NCBI RefSeq assembly: GCF_001280425.1
Contig: NZ_LIUF01000004.1
Coordinates: 352,076-416,075, forward strand
Direction: 5' to 3'
Source: Haloarcula rubripromontorii
GTDB lineage: Archaea; Halobacteriota; Halobacteria; Halobacteriales; Haloarculaceae
Length of the DNA: 64,000 nucleotides
Made by a program: the position numbers and the translations under genes. The notes beneath the pieces were generated by a model. That model ran no database searches and was not told the DNA's origin. It saw only the letters and a program-made list of their open reading frames with translations. Positions 52,243-61,521 of the stretch are shown here, piece by piece; position 1 is the stretch's first letter, and each line of letters starts with the position of its first letter.

Positions 52243-53308
52243 CTTCGATGGGAACGTCGTACTCTTCGGCTACCGCTTGTGCCTGAGCCGCCGAGAGCGA
52301 ACCGTCCCCAGCGACTGCATTTTTGCCGGGTTCCCGAGGCTGTGACGGCGCTAGCGTTGCATCACTGATGGACAAGCTGACTGCGTCCCATCGGGTGTAG
52401 TGACCCATCGCATCGAAGTACGCTTTTGTCGCCCGCCGTTCGTCATCCCGGAACTCGGCGGTCAGAAGTCCCTCCTCACCGACCAGCGGACCAGCTTTGA
52501 CAATCCCAGCCGGGTTGATAAGCATACTCCCGCCCGCAGCGACGTTGAATCCGAGTTCTGCCTCCGAGAACCCGTCCGGCACAGCGTCGTCCATGTACGC
52601 CGAGCACGAAGCGACGAACGACTGGGTTTCGAAGGCGTACTCGCGCATCGCGGGATAGATATCACAGGTATCCACAGCGTCGCTCGTCTCCGCTCGGGTC
52701 TTGTCACCCGGATGCCCGTGCTGTTCCCAGAAGCCGGGCCAGACGGCGGCGTGTATCTCCTCACCCATCGCGGTTAGCGCCGCCTTCGAGAGTGTCATGT
52801 GGTTCTCATAGCAGATGAGCCCGCCGAGTCGGCCGACATCTGTTTCGTACGTGGCCAAGCTCGATGGATCGCCGCGGCCCCAGATGGCACGCTCCTCGTG
52901 GGTCGGCATGAGTTTTCGGTGGCGACCCACCAGCTCCCCGGTACTGTCGAAGTAAAACAGCGAATTATAGAGCGTCTCGCTCCCCTGCCGGTCGCTGATT
53001 TCGTTCGTTCCCAGCACGAGTGTGAGGTCGGCTTCCGCGACGGTCTCGCCGAGTATCTCGATAGCCTCGTCGTCGGCGTGGAGGCTGTTCTTCTGGAGGT
53101 CCACCATCAGGTCTGTCCATCTGGGGATAGAAACACTGCCCCGCCAGTATGGATACCCTGGAAAGTACGTCTCCGGAAAAACGACGACGTCCGCACCGTC
53201 CCGGCCGGCCTGCTCGATATACCGACACGTCTTGTCCAGCGTTCCAGCCATATCGTGGTAGACGGGCTCTACCTGTGCGGCCGCGAGTGTGAGCGACTCA
53301 GATGGCAT
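52208..53308 (-). CDS. Nitrilase
   Basis: A 366-residue carbon-nitrogen hydrolase from the ATG at 53308 (MPSESLTLAAAQVEP). The Glu-Lys-Cys triad is in FPETYFPGYPYW (Glu about 46), RKLMPTHEERAIWG (Lys about 131) and GGLICYENHM (Cys about 165). The Trp/Tyr-rich PGYPYW and CYENHM places it with true nitrilases and cyanide-hydrolase-like enzymes, converting nitriles to acids and ammonia, rather than with amidases. A 30-residue helical tail (about 337-366, AQAQAVAEEYDVPIEVV) is extra. The convergent-free, same-strand MFS gene lies about 100 bp upstream. Confidence 0.9.
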   Translation of the reverse strand: MPSESLTLAAAQVEPVYHDMAGTLDKTCRYIEQAGRDGADVVVFPETYFPGYPYWRGSVSIPRWTDLMVDLQKNSLHADDEAIEILGETVAEADLTLVLGTNEISDRQGSETLYNSLFYFDSTGELVGRHRKLMPTHEERAIWGRGDPSSLATYETDVGRLGGLICYENHMTLSKAALTAMGEEIHAAVWPGFWEQHGHPGDKTRAETSDAVDTCDIYPAMREYAFETQSFVASCSAYMDDAVPDGFSEAELGFNVAAGGSMLINPAGIVKAGPLVGEEGLLTAEFRDDERRATKAYFDAMGHYTRWDAVSLSISDATLAPSQPREPGKNAVAGDGSLSAAQAQAVAEEYDVPIEVVEAVADELAD

Positions 53309-53409
53309 TCGTTTGTAATATATATTCCAATGACAAATCAGTTCAGCCGACAGCCCGGAACGTGGTCTCGGAACCGAAGCGTGAACGACGGATTTCACCG
53401 AGTCGTGTC

Positions 53410-54648
53410 CTACTGGCGTCCCGGCTCCGGAGCCTGCCAGGTGACGATGATACCGGCGACAGCGACCGCACCGGCCAGTAGAAACGCCGGCTCGAATCCG
53501 GCCCTGTTTACGACGATTCCGCCGGCAATCGGTGCGACAAACGCACCGGCGAGGCCGATACTGGTCTGGAATGCGACCGCCGTTGCAGCGACCCGCAGGT
53601 CAACGACCTCTCGGACGTACGTAAACGAGAGGCCAAGCGTCAGTTGGACCGCAAATCCGATCAACAGCAGGACGGCGACGAGCAGCCCCAGCGAGCGAAG
53701 CTGCGTGAACCCGAGGAGAAGCGGCGCAGCAAGGCCGAACGACCACAGCACAACCGGTCGCCGCCTGCCATCGAAGACCCGATCCGATATGAGTCCGCCG
53801 CTGATTCGGGAAAGCACCCCCACAGCGGGGAACACGGCAACGACAAGCCCACTCACGGCCAGAGAGAAGTTCAGCTCTTGCGTGAGATACGACGAGCCCC
53901 AGCTGTTCACGAACAGGTAAAGCGCGTACCCGAGGAAGCCGAGGGCACCGACGAGCCAGACACTCGGGCTCTGCAACACTGCCCCGAATTCTCGCAGAGA
54001 GGGGGCATCACCCCGACTCTCGCCGTGCCCGCGACTCGCTGGCCAGAAGACGGCCAGACCCGCGATTGCGGGGGCGATAAAGGCCAGAAAGACAGTCGAC
54101 CAGCCGAACCGCTGGGCGATGAGCGGCCCAGTTCCCTGTCCGAGTGCGAAGCCGACCGGCCCGCTGGCGGTGAAGATGCCGACTGCTGTCGCGCGGTGAG
54201 AGCCTTCGACAGCCCGGCTCACCATGTCGATTCCGGCGTTCCAGACGACGACGTAGGCGGCTCCGCCCAGTGCACGGGATGCGAGGATTGCCTCGTACTG
54301 GCCCCGCCGGCCGGCGCGCCATCCCCACAACCCGGCGATGACCAGCATGCCAACCGCAATGGCCATCGCGGTTCTCGAATCGGTCCGATCCAGTACAGCA
54401 CCGGCAGGAAGGCTGACGACGACAGCGGTTCCGAACATGACCCCGACGAGGAGTCCAGCGGCTGTCGGCCCGACCCGCAGTGATTCCTGGATTAGTGGTG
54501 TGACACTTGCAGGGACGATCTCGTATGCGGCCAATCCCATCGAAATCAGGCTCGCGCCCGCTACGAGCCACCACGTCGAGTTGGCTGTTCGGACGGCGGT
54601 CTCAGCAGTGGGGTCCGACATATCGGAATCAGTAGCCTGTGGTGTCAT
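53410..54648 (-). CDS. MFS transporter
   Basis: A 412-residue major-facilitator transporter from the ATG at 54648 (MTPQATDSDMSDP), with 12 hydrophobic segments. The cytoplasmic loop between helices 2 and 3 has GAVLDRTDSRTAMAIAVGM (about 79-97), the family motif A position. The N-terminal 30 residues are polar. It lies directly upstream of the nitrilase on the same strand, so it may import the nitrile or export the acid or another compound. An upstream frame to 54813 is not hydrophobic-compatible as a leader and is rejected. Confidence 0.88.
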   Translation of the reverse strand: MTPQATDSDMSDPTAETAVRTANSTWWLVAGASLISMGLAAYEIVPASVTPLIQESLRVGPTAAGLLVGVMFGTAVVVSLPAGAVLDRTDSRTAMAIAVGMLVIAGLWGWRAGRRGQYEAILASRALGGAAYVVVWNAGIDMVSRAVEGSHRATAVGIFTASGPVGFALGQGTGPLIAQRFGWSTVFLAFIAPAIAGLAVFWPASRGHGESRGDAPSLREFGAVLQSPSVWLVGALGFLGYALYLFVNSWGSSYLTQELNFSLAVSGLVVAVFPAVGVLSRISGGLISDRVFDGRRRPVVLWSFGLAAPLLLGFTQLRSLGLLVAVLLLIGFAVQLTLGLSFTYVREVVDLRVAATAVAFQTSIGLAGAFVAPIAGGIVVNRAGFEPAFLLAGAVAVAGIIVTWQAPEPGRQ

Positions 54649-55078
54649 GCTGACGGCAGAGCACGTTTGATCATCGCGGTGTAGTAACGGTAACGGAACT
54701 GGCAGTGAAAAACTCAAGGTAATTCGAATAGCGAACAGTTGGCAGGCGATTCTCGGACGACACGGAAAGGCCGCATACCGCCAGCGTACACACACGATGG
54801 CAAATGTATACACACAGTACTAGGGCATAGAACTAGAAGACGTAATTTTGGGCTAATAGGATTATACTTACGTTTCCTCGGTTTTGACGGCTTTTGTATC
54901 GGATTAAGTTCGCAAAGACGGTACATCCGGCCACGTTCCGATTAGTTTTGGAGTGTAGTCGAGAAATTGAACAAATATAACCTCCATTGGGCAGTATTTA
55001 GCAATAAAAGTCCCCACCGAACCGGCAACGCTTCCAGTATTTATTCGTAGCACTGAACGCAACAGTGTGTGTTCCGGG
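54649..55078. other. AT-rich intergenic region
   Basis: About 430 bp, AT-rich, between the MFS start and the end of the IclR-type gene. It should hold the MFS promoter. No gene or clear inverted repeat recognised. Confidence 0.4.
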
Positions 55079-55861
55079 CTATCCGTCTATCGTACTGTAC
55101 TCGTAGTATTGACTTCGAACTTCGATCTCGTTTTTCGTATATCGGAGTATTTCCAGCAGGTTTGCCATATATCCGGAAGTGAATCTATCTCTGGGTCCAG
55201 TGATACCGAGGGATACCATAACATCCTGTTCATCGTTGAATATTGGTACAGCGACACCCCGAACACCTCGGAGATGCTCCTCGTCGTCTATCGCATAGCC
55301 CTGGTCGCGAATTCGCTCAAGCGCCGCTTCAAGATCTGACCGGGATGATAACGTGTTGTCAGTCCCCCTCGGAAGCCCATGTTCGGCAACGATTTGGTTT
55401 CGTTTGTCCACCGGCAGATGCGCCAGAATGGCTTTGCCCAGCGATGTCCAGTGCATCTCTGTGTGGTTGCCGATGGGGATTTCGTCGCCCGCAGCCTTTC
55501 CGCCTGAACTCCTGTAGAGGATGACCCGCTGGCCATTCTCCTCGATGCCGGCACCAGCAATCTCGCCGGTTTCTCTGCTGAGTTCTTCGACTTTATTACG
55601 GAGTAGTCGGCCGATATCCAGCCGCTGCCGAACACTGCCACCGACCTCCAAAAACCGGAACGACCGACGGTACTGCCCGGACTCCTTAACAACGTAATCA
55701 CGTTGAACTAATGTGTTGAGATGAATGAAGACAGTACTCGTAGGGATATCGAGGTGAGACGCAAGATCGGAGAGACCGACGGGTTCAAGTTTTCCGAGAG
55801 CAGCGAGGATGTCCAGCGTCGTCTCAACTGCGCTGATCGTTTTATTGTTCTGTGAAGGCAT
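55079..55861 (-). CDS. IclR-family transcription regulator
   Basis: A 260-residue regulator from the ATG at 55861 (MPSQNNKTISAVETT). Residues 10-70 form the winged HTH (LSDLASHLDIPTSTVFIHLNTLVQRDYV). Residues 80-255 are the IclR effector domain (GQRVILYRSSGG, TSLGKAILAHLP, RDQGYAIDDEEHLRGVRGVAVPIF). Such proteins usually sense a sugar acid or aromatic catabolite. It is divergent from the ABC operon, which it probably controls. A frame extending to 56023 lacks family features. A perfect 19 bp palindrome at 55913-55931, just upstream of its TATA-like box, is a likely operator. Confidence 0.93.
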   Translation of the reverse strand: MPSQNNKTISAVETTLDILAALGKLEPVGLSDLASHLDIPTSTVFIHLNTLVQRDYVVKESGQYRRSFRFLEVGGSVRQRLDIGRLLRNKVEELSRETGEIAGAGIEENGQRVILYRSSGGKAAGDEIPIGNHTEMHWTSLGKAILAHLPVDKRNQIVAEHGLPRGTDNTLSSRSDLEAALERIRDQGYAIDDEEHLRGVRGVAVPIFNDEQDVMVSLGITGPRDRFTSGYMANLLEILRYTKNEIEVRSQYYEYSTIDG

Positions 55862-55912
55862 AGATACGCTTTTTTCTGCAGAATAAAATAGGTTCCGCCG
55901 AGCGGCAAAAAA

Positions 55913-55931
55913 TTTCCAACAGTGTTGGAAA
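55913..55931. promoter_or_regulatory. Perfect 19 bp palindrome, likely IclR operator
   Basis: TTTCCAACAGTGTTGGAAA, arms of nine bases around a central G. It lies 52 bp before the IclR-type start codon and about 20 bp upstream of an AT-rich TATA-like box (about 55886-55893). Position and symmetry suit binding by the dimeric regulator, for autoregulation. Confidence 0.7.
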
Positions 55932-56124
55932 CTGGCATTACACCATGAGTTGACCAATTCTAACAAGGGTACGGCTGTTATTTTCTGGAATCTGTACCAT
56001 TGCGAAGAATGAGAACATACCACACGATCACAACAGCTGTGATACCCAGCACCTGATTTCGAAGAGACAGGGCCTCTAGCGCTGGTTTATCACACCAGCC
56101 TGCTCCTGGCGAGCGCAACATGTA

Positions 56125-56145
56125 TCTTTCAATCTCATTGAAAGA
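56125..56145. promoter_or_regulatory. 21 bp inverted repeat upstream of the ABC operon
   Basis: TCTTTCAAT-CTC-ATTGAAAGA, perfect 9 bp arms. It differs in sequence from the palindrome at 55913-55931 but shares the C(A)A/T(T)G-inner style. It lies 235 bp before the ABC ATPase start, in the divergent region, and may be a second regulator site or an RNA hairpin. Confidence 0.5.
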
Positions 56146-56341
56146 GAGTGGAAGCGCTCCGAGACCCCATTTGCTCCGGAGTAGTAGCCCTCAGCTCCGT
56201 CTTCTGTGTCACGGTACGAGGTTGGACTACCGAGTGTCCCGTTTCAGCGTGGCGTAAAACAGGTCGCTCCGCAGTCGTACCGGATAGTACTCCACAGTTC
56301 TCGCCGGATTTCAATGTGATTGGGCTGTCGACACTACCAAC

Positions 56342-56350
56342 ATTTATTAA
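56342..56350 (+). promoter_or_regulatory. Probable TATA box of the ABC operon
   Basis: ATTTATTAA, about 30 bp before the ATG at 56380, giving a predicted transcript start a few bases ahead of the start codon, as is common in haloarchaea. Confidence 0.5.
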
Positions 56351-56379
56351 TGATGATTGCGATGCTTCTGTTACTCGGT

Positions 56380-57477
56380 ATGAGCGAAGTTACACTATCA
56401 AACGTCAGCAAGGTATACGACGACGACGTCCTTGCAGTTGAGGATCTTTCTCTGGCCGTCGAGGACGGGGAGTTTGTCGTCGTTGTCGGGCCGTCCGGGT
56501 GTGGGAAGTCGACCACGCTTCGGATGATTGCGGGGCTCGAAACGGTCACCGATGGTGAGATTGCTATCGGCGGGGACGTAGTCAACGACGTTCGTCCACA
56601 GGACCGGAACATTGCGATGGTGTTCCAGAGTTACGCGCTGTATCCGCACATGTCCGTGCGTGAGAACATGTCCTTCGGGCTACGACTATCAGGTGAGTAC
56701 GATGATCAGATCGAGCAGCGCGTGACCGAGGCCGCCGAGCTGCTGGAGATCTCGGACCTCATGGACGACCTCCCGAAGCAACTCTCGGGTGGCCAGCAAC
56801 AACGTGTCGCGCTTGGGCGGGCTATCGTCCGGGACCCGGATGTGTTTCTGATGGACGAACCGCTGTCGAATCTCGACGCGAAGCTTCGGACCCAGATGCG
56901 AACGGAGATCCAGCGAATCCAGGAAGAGCTGGACGTGACAACGATTTACGTCACGCACGATCAGACGGAAGCGATGACGATGGCCGACCGGATCGTGATT
57001 CTCAATCAGGGCGAACTCCAGCAGGTTGCGCCGCCGGAACGCTGCTACGATACGCCCAACAACAAATTCGTCGCAGGGTTTATTGGCTCACCATCGATGA
57101 ACTTCTTCGAAGTGAGTGTGACCAACAGCGGCGGGCGCGCGACGGTCCACTCAGGGGCTGTCGAGTTCACGCTCGACGTCGACATTCCCGATGGGGAGTA
57201 CACGCTGGGCGTCCGCCCCGAAGATTTCGTCGCCGAGGACGCTGGCGCGTACATCGATACAGTTGTCGACGTCGTAGAACCCATGGGATCTGACAATTTC
57301 CTCTATCTGGATACTGCAGGCGGGTCGAAAGAAGTCGTAGCACGCGTCGATAGCGAATACCGCCCAGAACGTGGCGACGAAATCGCGTTAGGGTTTCATA
57401 CAGAGGATATGCATCTGTTCGATTCCGATGGCGAACGAGTGGAACTGAATCAGCTTCAGCGGACAGAATCAGTCTAA
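56380..57477 (+). CDS. Carbohydrate ABC transporter ATPase (MalK/UgpC type)
   Basis: A 365-residue ATPase from the ATG at 56380 (MSEVTLSNVSKVYDDD). Walker A GPSGCGKSTTLRMIAGLE (about 37-54), Q-loop VFQSYALYPHMSV, signature LSGGQQQRVALGRA (about 132-145), Walker B DVFLMDEPLSNLDAKLR and the switch His in THDQTEAMTMADR are all present. A C-terminal OB/TOBE domain (about 240-365, GVRPEDF) marks the MalK/UgpC group that serves CUT1 sugar importers. The stop codon and next gene start overlap as TAATG. First gene of the operon. Confidence 0.95.
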   Translation: MSEVTLSNVSKVYDDDVLAVEDLSLAVEDGEFVVVVGPSGCGKSTTLRMIAGLETVTDGEIAIGGDVVNDVRPQDRNIAMVFQSYALYPHMSVRENMSFGLRLSGEYDDQIEQRVTEAAELLEISDLMDDLPKQLSGGQQQRVALGRAIVRDPDVFLMDEPLSNLDAKLRTQMRTEIQRIQEELDVTTIYVTHDQTEAMTMADRIVILNQGELQQVAPPERCYDTPNNKFVAGFIGSPSMNFFEVSVTNSGGRATVHSGAVEFTLDVDIPDGEYTLGVRPEDFVAEDAGAYIDTVVDVVEPMGSDNFLYLDTAGGSKEVVARVDSEYRPERGDEIALGFHTEDMHLFDSDGERVELNQLQRTESV

Positions 57478-58277
57478 TGTTGTACGATACTATCGGCCGG
57501 AAAGAGAGCGAATGGGCCGGGATGACTGCGAATCAGATCCGTGGAGTCGGCGAACAGCCGGGGTCTGTCCTCGTTATTCCCGTCGGAAGCGTCGAACAGC
57601 ACGGGAATCACCTCCCGGTCGTCACCGACACACTTCTGGTCGAGGCGATGGTCGACACTGCTATCGAGCGTCTGGACGACGTTCCCCTCGTCGTGACACC
57701 GCCGGTCTGGAGCGGGTTCTCGCCACATCATCTGTCCTTCGGGGGCACTCTGTCACTGGAATTCGCACACTTGCGGGCAACACTTGAGGATATCGCGCAT
57801 GCTGGCATCCAGAACGGATTCGATGCGGTGCTGTTCGTAAACGGTCATGGGGGGAACAGTTCGCTTATCGATGCCGTCGTGAGTACCGTGGGCGTCGATA
57901 CTGATGCGGAAGTACTCGGGACGACGTACTTCCAGCTGGCGGCAGAGCGAATCGAGGAACTTCGGACGACCGAGACGGGGGGAATGGCCCACGGCGGTGA
58001 GTTCGAGACGTCTCTCATGCTTGCGCTCCGCCCAGACCTCGTGGGCGACCCGGAGGTCCGCGACGGCAAACCATTGGACGAACACTACAGATGGGGCGGA
58101 CAGGACTTGCTCGACGGGGGCAACGTCGCCGTCTATCGGCCATTCGACGAGTATTCCACGTCCGGAGCCATCGGGACGCCGAAACAGGCGAGCGCGGAAA
58201 CAGGCGAACGAATCCGCTCAGTTATTGGTGAGGAACTCGCGGCCCTTATGACAGCGATTCACGAACACAATGCGTAA
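57477..58277 (+). CDS. Creatininase-family hydrolase
   Basis: A 266-residue metal hydrolase of the creatininase family. Metal and active-site residues appear in VIPVGSVEQHGNHLPVVTDT (Glu, His, Asp, about 34-53), LFVNGHGGNSSL (His, about 121-132) and MAHGGEFETSLM (Glu, about 166-177). Besides creatininase, members open lactone or amide rings, including a hydrolase in inositol breakdown. Sitting between an ABC ATPase and its binding protein, it most likely opens a cyclic intermediate or lactone of the imported substrate. Overlaps the ATPase gene by one base. Confidence 0.88.
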   Translation: MLYDTIGRKESEWAGMTANQIRGVGEQPGSVLVIPVGSVEQHGNHLPVVTDTLLVEAMVDTAIERLDDVPLVVTPPVWSGFSPHHLSFGGTLSLEFAHLRATLEDIAHAGIQNGFDAVLFVNGHGGNSSLIDAVVSTVGVDTDAEVLGTTYFQLAAERIEELRTTETGGMAHGGEFETSLMLALRPDLVGDPEVRDGKPLDEHYRWGGQDLLDGGNVAVYRPFDEYSTSGAIGTPKQASAETGERIRSVIGEELAALMTAIHEHNA

Positions 58278-58332
58278 CCAATGATCGACACAACACAAAG
58301 AATTATGTTCATGGAAATAGGTGATATTAACG

Positions 58333-59691
58333 ATGCAGCCCGATAACAACGACAGGTCTGTCGCGGACAGTATCGACCGTCGACAACTCCTTCAAGCACT
58401 CGGCGCAGGCGGCGCTATCGCCATCGCGGGGTGTAGCGGCGACAGTGGGAGCGGCGGCGACGGTGGTGATGGTGACAGTGGAAGCGGTGGTGACGGCAGC
58501 GGCGGCAGTACGCAGAGCGTGCAGTTCCTGACGATGGGCGTCGGGGACAACATCAAGCAGTTCTTCGAGGAAAACAACACGGCCTTCGAAGACGAGCATG
58601 ACGTCGACGTAGAGTTCACTAGCGTCACATGGGACAACGCCCGGCAAACCGTGAACAACCGTGTCGACGGCGGGGAAGCGCCCGATGTCAGTCGATGGCC
58701 GGCGCGCTGGATCCCCCAGCTCGTGGGCAAAGACGCGCTAGAGCCCCTCGATGACATGATGGACGGGGAGTTCGGTGAGCAGTTCTACGACGGCGTGGCC
58801 GAAGGGACGATGTACAACGGCTCCCACTACGGCGTGCCGTGGGCCGCCTCGAACAAGTGCCTCTACTACAACAAGGACGTCTTCGAGACGGCGGGGCTCG
58901 ACCCCGAAGACCCGTCGCTCGATTCGTGGCAGGACATGGTGGATGCCGCAACACAGATCCGCGACAGTGACGCGAGCGTCCCAGCACTGGGGCTTGCGGG
59001 GGCGGACGCAATCGAAACTGGGTCGCAGTACTACCACTACCACTGGTCACATGGCGCCGACCTCGTGAACGACGAAGGAATGCCAGTCGTGAACTCCAGT
59101 GGCGCTGTCGACGCCCTCTCGTTGTACACCGACCTCCACCTCGAACACGGGGTCACCCAGTCGTCACCGCTTTCCTCGACCCGGCAGGACATCCGGCAAC
59201 TGTTCGAGAACGGGGACCTCGGCATGGTCATCGGGCACGTGTACACGGGACTCAACATCACCGCCGCGAAAGAAAACGGTGATGTCGACTTCGACTACGG
59301 TATCGTGCAGGTGCCACGTGGCCCAGCGGGCCGGTACAGCCTGTTCACCATCGACACGCTCGCTGTTCTGAGTCAGAGCGAACACAAGGACCTCGCACGG
59401 GACCTGATTCGGTTCTACTTCGACGAGGAGCGGCGGTTCCAGTACTCGAAGCAGAAAGGGTTCCTCCCTGTCGTCGAAGCCGTCGGCGAGCGCTCGTACT
59501 TCTCAGAGTCGAAGAACTGGGGACCGTTCGTCGAGGCGGGGCAGTACGCCCGCGCTCGACCGAAGCTCGGTAACTTCAGCGAGTTTAACGATCGGATGGT
59601 CCAGGCGATTCAGGAAGCACTGGCGGACCGGAAGTCACCGCAGAAGGCGCTCAACGATGCCCAGAGTGATCTCGAAGATGCTATGGAGTGA
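58333..59691 (+). CDS. ABC transporter sugar-binding lipoprotein
   Basis: A 452-residue extracellular binding protein of the CUT1 type. The start at 58333 (MQPDNNDR) is followed by the Tat motif DRRQLLQALGAGGAIAIAG and a lipobox Cys (AGCSG, about residue 35). A Gly/Ser/Asp-rich tether of about 30 residues follows. The ligand domain has CUT1-like strands (VQFLTMGVGDNIKQF, VDVEFTSVTWDN, YNGSHYGVPWAASNKCLYYNKD). It should present a carbohydrate or derivative to the two permeases that follow. It has a 55 bp gap from the creatininase gene and may also have its own promoter (AAAGAATTATG at about 58299). Confidence 0.92.
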   Translation: MQPDNNDRSVADSIDRRQLLQALGAGGAIAIAGCSGDSGSGGDGGDGDSGSGGDGSGGSTQSVQFLTMGVGDNIKQFFEENNTAFEDEHDVDVEFTSVTWDNARQTVNNRVDGGEAPDVSRWPARWIPQLVGKDALEPLDDMMDGEFGEQFYDGVAEGTMYNGSHYGVPWAASNKCLYYNKDVFETAGLDPEDPSLDSWQDMVDAATQIRDSDASVPALGLAGADAIETGSQYYHYHWSHGADLVNDEGMPVVNSSGAVDALSLYTDLHLEHGVTQSSPLSSTRQDIRQLFENGDLGMVIGHVYTGLNITAAKENGDVDFDYGIVQVPRGPAGRYSLFTIDTLAVLSQSEHKDLARDLIRFYFDEERRFQYSKQKGFLPVVEAVGERSYFSESKNWGPFVEAGQYARARPKLGNFSEFNDRMVQAIQEALADRKSPQKALNDAQSDLEDAME

Positions 59692-59700
59692 CAGACAGGG

Positions 59701-60639
59701 ATGAGTCTGGCAGAGGAATACACCGAGGCGTCCGAAGACTCACGTCTCGAACAAGGGTTAGCGTACGTCCAGCGCAACAGCCGCGCGTACCTCCTCATCG
59801 CTCCCGCAGCGGTGTTCCTGCTAGCCGTCGTGGGGTACCCGATTATCGAGACGTTCCGGCTATCGCTGTACCAGTCACCCGCTGACTCGAACATTGAGAC
59901 GTTCGTCGGGCTCCAGCACTACGTCGAAATATTCAACAGCGACATCTTCTACCGCCTGCTCTGGCAGACCGGCCGCTGGGTCGTCGTCGGCGTCGCAGGC
60001 AAGACACTGCTGGGACTGCTTATCGCCGTTCACCTCAAGGGCGACATTCGCGGTCGGAAGTTCTTCCGCACGGCGTTTCTCATCCCGTGGGGGATTCCGT
60101 ATGCGATCTCTGCTGTAGTGTTCCGGTGGATAGAACACCCGCAGTTCGGCTACCTCAACGCAATCTTGCTGAAACTCGGCGTCATCGAACAGGGTATCGG
60201 TATCCTCGGTAACCCGAGCATCGCGTGGCTCGGCGTCGTCGTGGCCGACATCTGGATCGGAACACCGTTCATGGCGATTATCTTCCTCGCGGGCCTGCAG
60301 TCGATACCGCAGGAACTGTACGAGGCAGCCGCCATCGACGGAGCCGAGAAGTGGCATCAGTTCCGGTACATCACGCTTCCACAGCTGAAAAGCGTCGTCC
60401 TGATTGCCACGTTGCTGTCGACGATCTGGACGTTCGTCAGCTTCGACGTTATCTGGACGATGACCGGCGGCGGGCCGATCAGTTCGACGGCGACGCTCGT
60501 CATCCACATCTATCAGGTGGGCCTCCAGAACGGGAACCTCGGTCGCGGAGCCGCCTACAGTGTCATCGGGTTCCTGTTCCTGTTCGTCTTCGCCATCATC
60601 TACCTGCGCATCTACACGCGCGGAGGTGACGAGCTATGA
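59701..60639 (+). CDS. ABC sugar transporter permease (MalF/UgpA type)
   Basis: A 312-residue permease with six hydrophobic helices. The EAA cytoplasmic loop is ELYEAAAIDGAEKWHQFRYITLPQLK (the runs LYEAAAIDGAEKWHQF and ITLPQLK), where it docks to the ATPase. The N-terminal 30 residues are polar. Starts 9 bp after the binding-protein stop and overlaps the next permease by 4 bp (ATGA). Confidence 0.94.
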   Translation: MSLAEEYTEASEDSRLEQGLAYVQRNSRAYLLIAPAAVFLLAVVGYPIIETFRLSLYQSPADSNIETFVGLQHYVEIFNSDIFYRLLWQTGRWVVVGVAGKTLLGLLIAVHLKGDIRGRKFFRTAFLIPWGIPYAISAVVFRWIEHPQFGYLNAILLKLGVIEQGIGILGNPSIAWLGVVVADIWIGTPFMAIIFLAGLQSIPQELYEAAAIDGAEKWHQFRYITLPQLKSVVLIATLLSTIWTFVSFDVIWTMTGGGPISSTATLVIHIYQVGLQNGNLGRGAAYSVIGFLFLFVFAIIYLRIYTRGGDEL

Positions 60640-61481
60640 CGATGGCAGGCCACGATCGAAGCAGTCTCCGCAAAGTCCGCCTCTACGGCGTGTTGATCGG
60701 ACTGCTGGGACTTATGATGTTGCCGTTCTACGCGATGTTCTCGAGTACGCTCAAGCCGGAGTCAGAGATATTCGCTGCACCAGCGACGCTGGTCCCCAGC
60801 GACCCAAGCATCCAGGCCTATCTGCAGGTCTGGACACAGACCGACGTGCTGCTCTGGGTCGGGAATAGCTTCATCATCTCAGTGGGGACGGTCGTGCTGA
60901 CGCTTCTGCTGGCGATCCCGGCCGCGTATTCGTGCGCCCGGAACGATTTCATAGGGAAGCGGACCTTCCTCCTCTCCGTGCTGGTCGTCCAGATGTTCGC
61001 ACCGGTCGTGTTGATCGTCGGCCTCTTCGACGTGATCTCCCAGATGGGGCTGTTCAACACCTATCTCGCTGTGATAGTGCCAGCAGCGGCGTTCACGCTG
61101 CCGTTCAACGTCTGGATGCTCTACGGGTATTTCAAAACGATCCCCGTCGCACTCGAAGAGTCAGCACGTATCGACGGCGCGAGCCAACTGCAAATCCTGA
61201 CGAAGATCGTACTCCCGCTCACGAAGCCGGCGCTGGTCGCCAGTGTCACCTACACCTTCCTCTATGCGTGGAATCGGCTACTGTTCGTGCTCACCTTCCT
61301 CACTGATAGTGCGAAGTACAACATCCCGCGGGGGGTCTTCTCGATGGTCGGCGCGCTGCAGACCGACTGGCGGATGATGCTCACTGTGTCTGTGATCGGT
61401 ATTATCCCACTCTTGATTCTGTTCGCCTTCCTCGAGGAGTATATCGTCGCAGGGATGACGGCTGGCGCGGTCAAGGAGTAA
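60636..61481 (+). CDS. ABC sugar transporter permease (MalG/UgpE type)
   Basis: A 281-residue permease with six hydrophobic helices and the EAA loop LEESARIDGASQLQILTKIVLPLTKPAL (the runs EESARIDGASQLQIL and IVLPLTKPAL). Pairs with the preceding permease to form the channel. The start at 60636 is coupled to the upstream stop; the ATG two codons later is also possible. The ABC set is complete with one ATPase, one binding protein and two permeases. Confidence 0.94.
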   Translation: MTMAGHDRSSLRKVRLYGVLIGLLGLMMLPFYAMFSSTLKPESEIFAAPATLVPSDPSIQAYLQVWTQTDVLLWVGNSFIISVGTVVLTLLLAIPAAYSCARNDFIGKRTFLLSVLVVQMFAPVVLIVGLFDVISQMGLFNTYLAVIVPAAAFTLPFNVWMLYGYFKTIPVALEESARIDGASQLQILTKIVLPLTKPALVASVTYTFLYAWNRLLFVLTFLTDSAKYNIPRGVFSMVGALQTDWRMMLTVSVIGIIPLLILFAFLEEYIVAGMTAGAVKE

Positions 61482-61521
61482 CCGCCTCTACTTTTATTAC
61501 CGCCGCGATAGTTGTCCGCGT

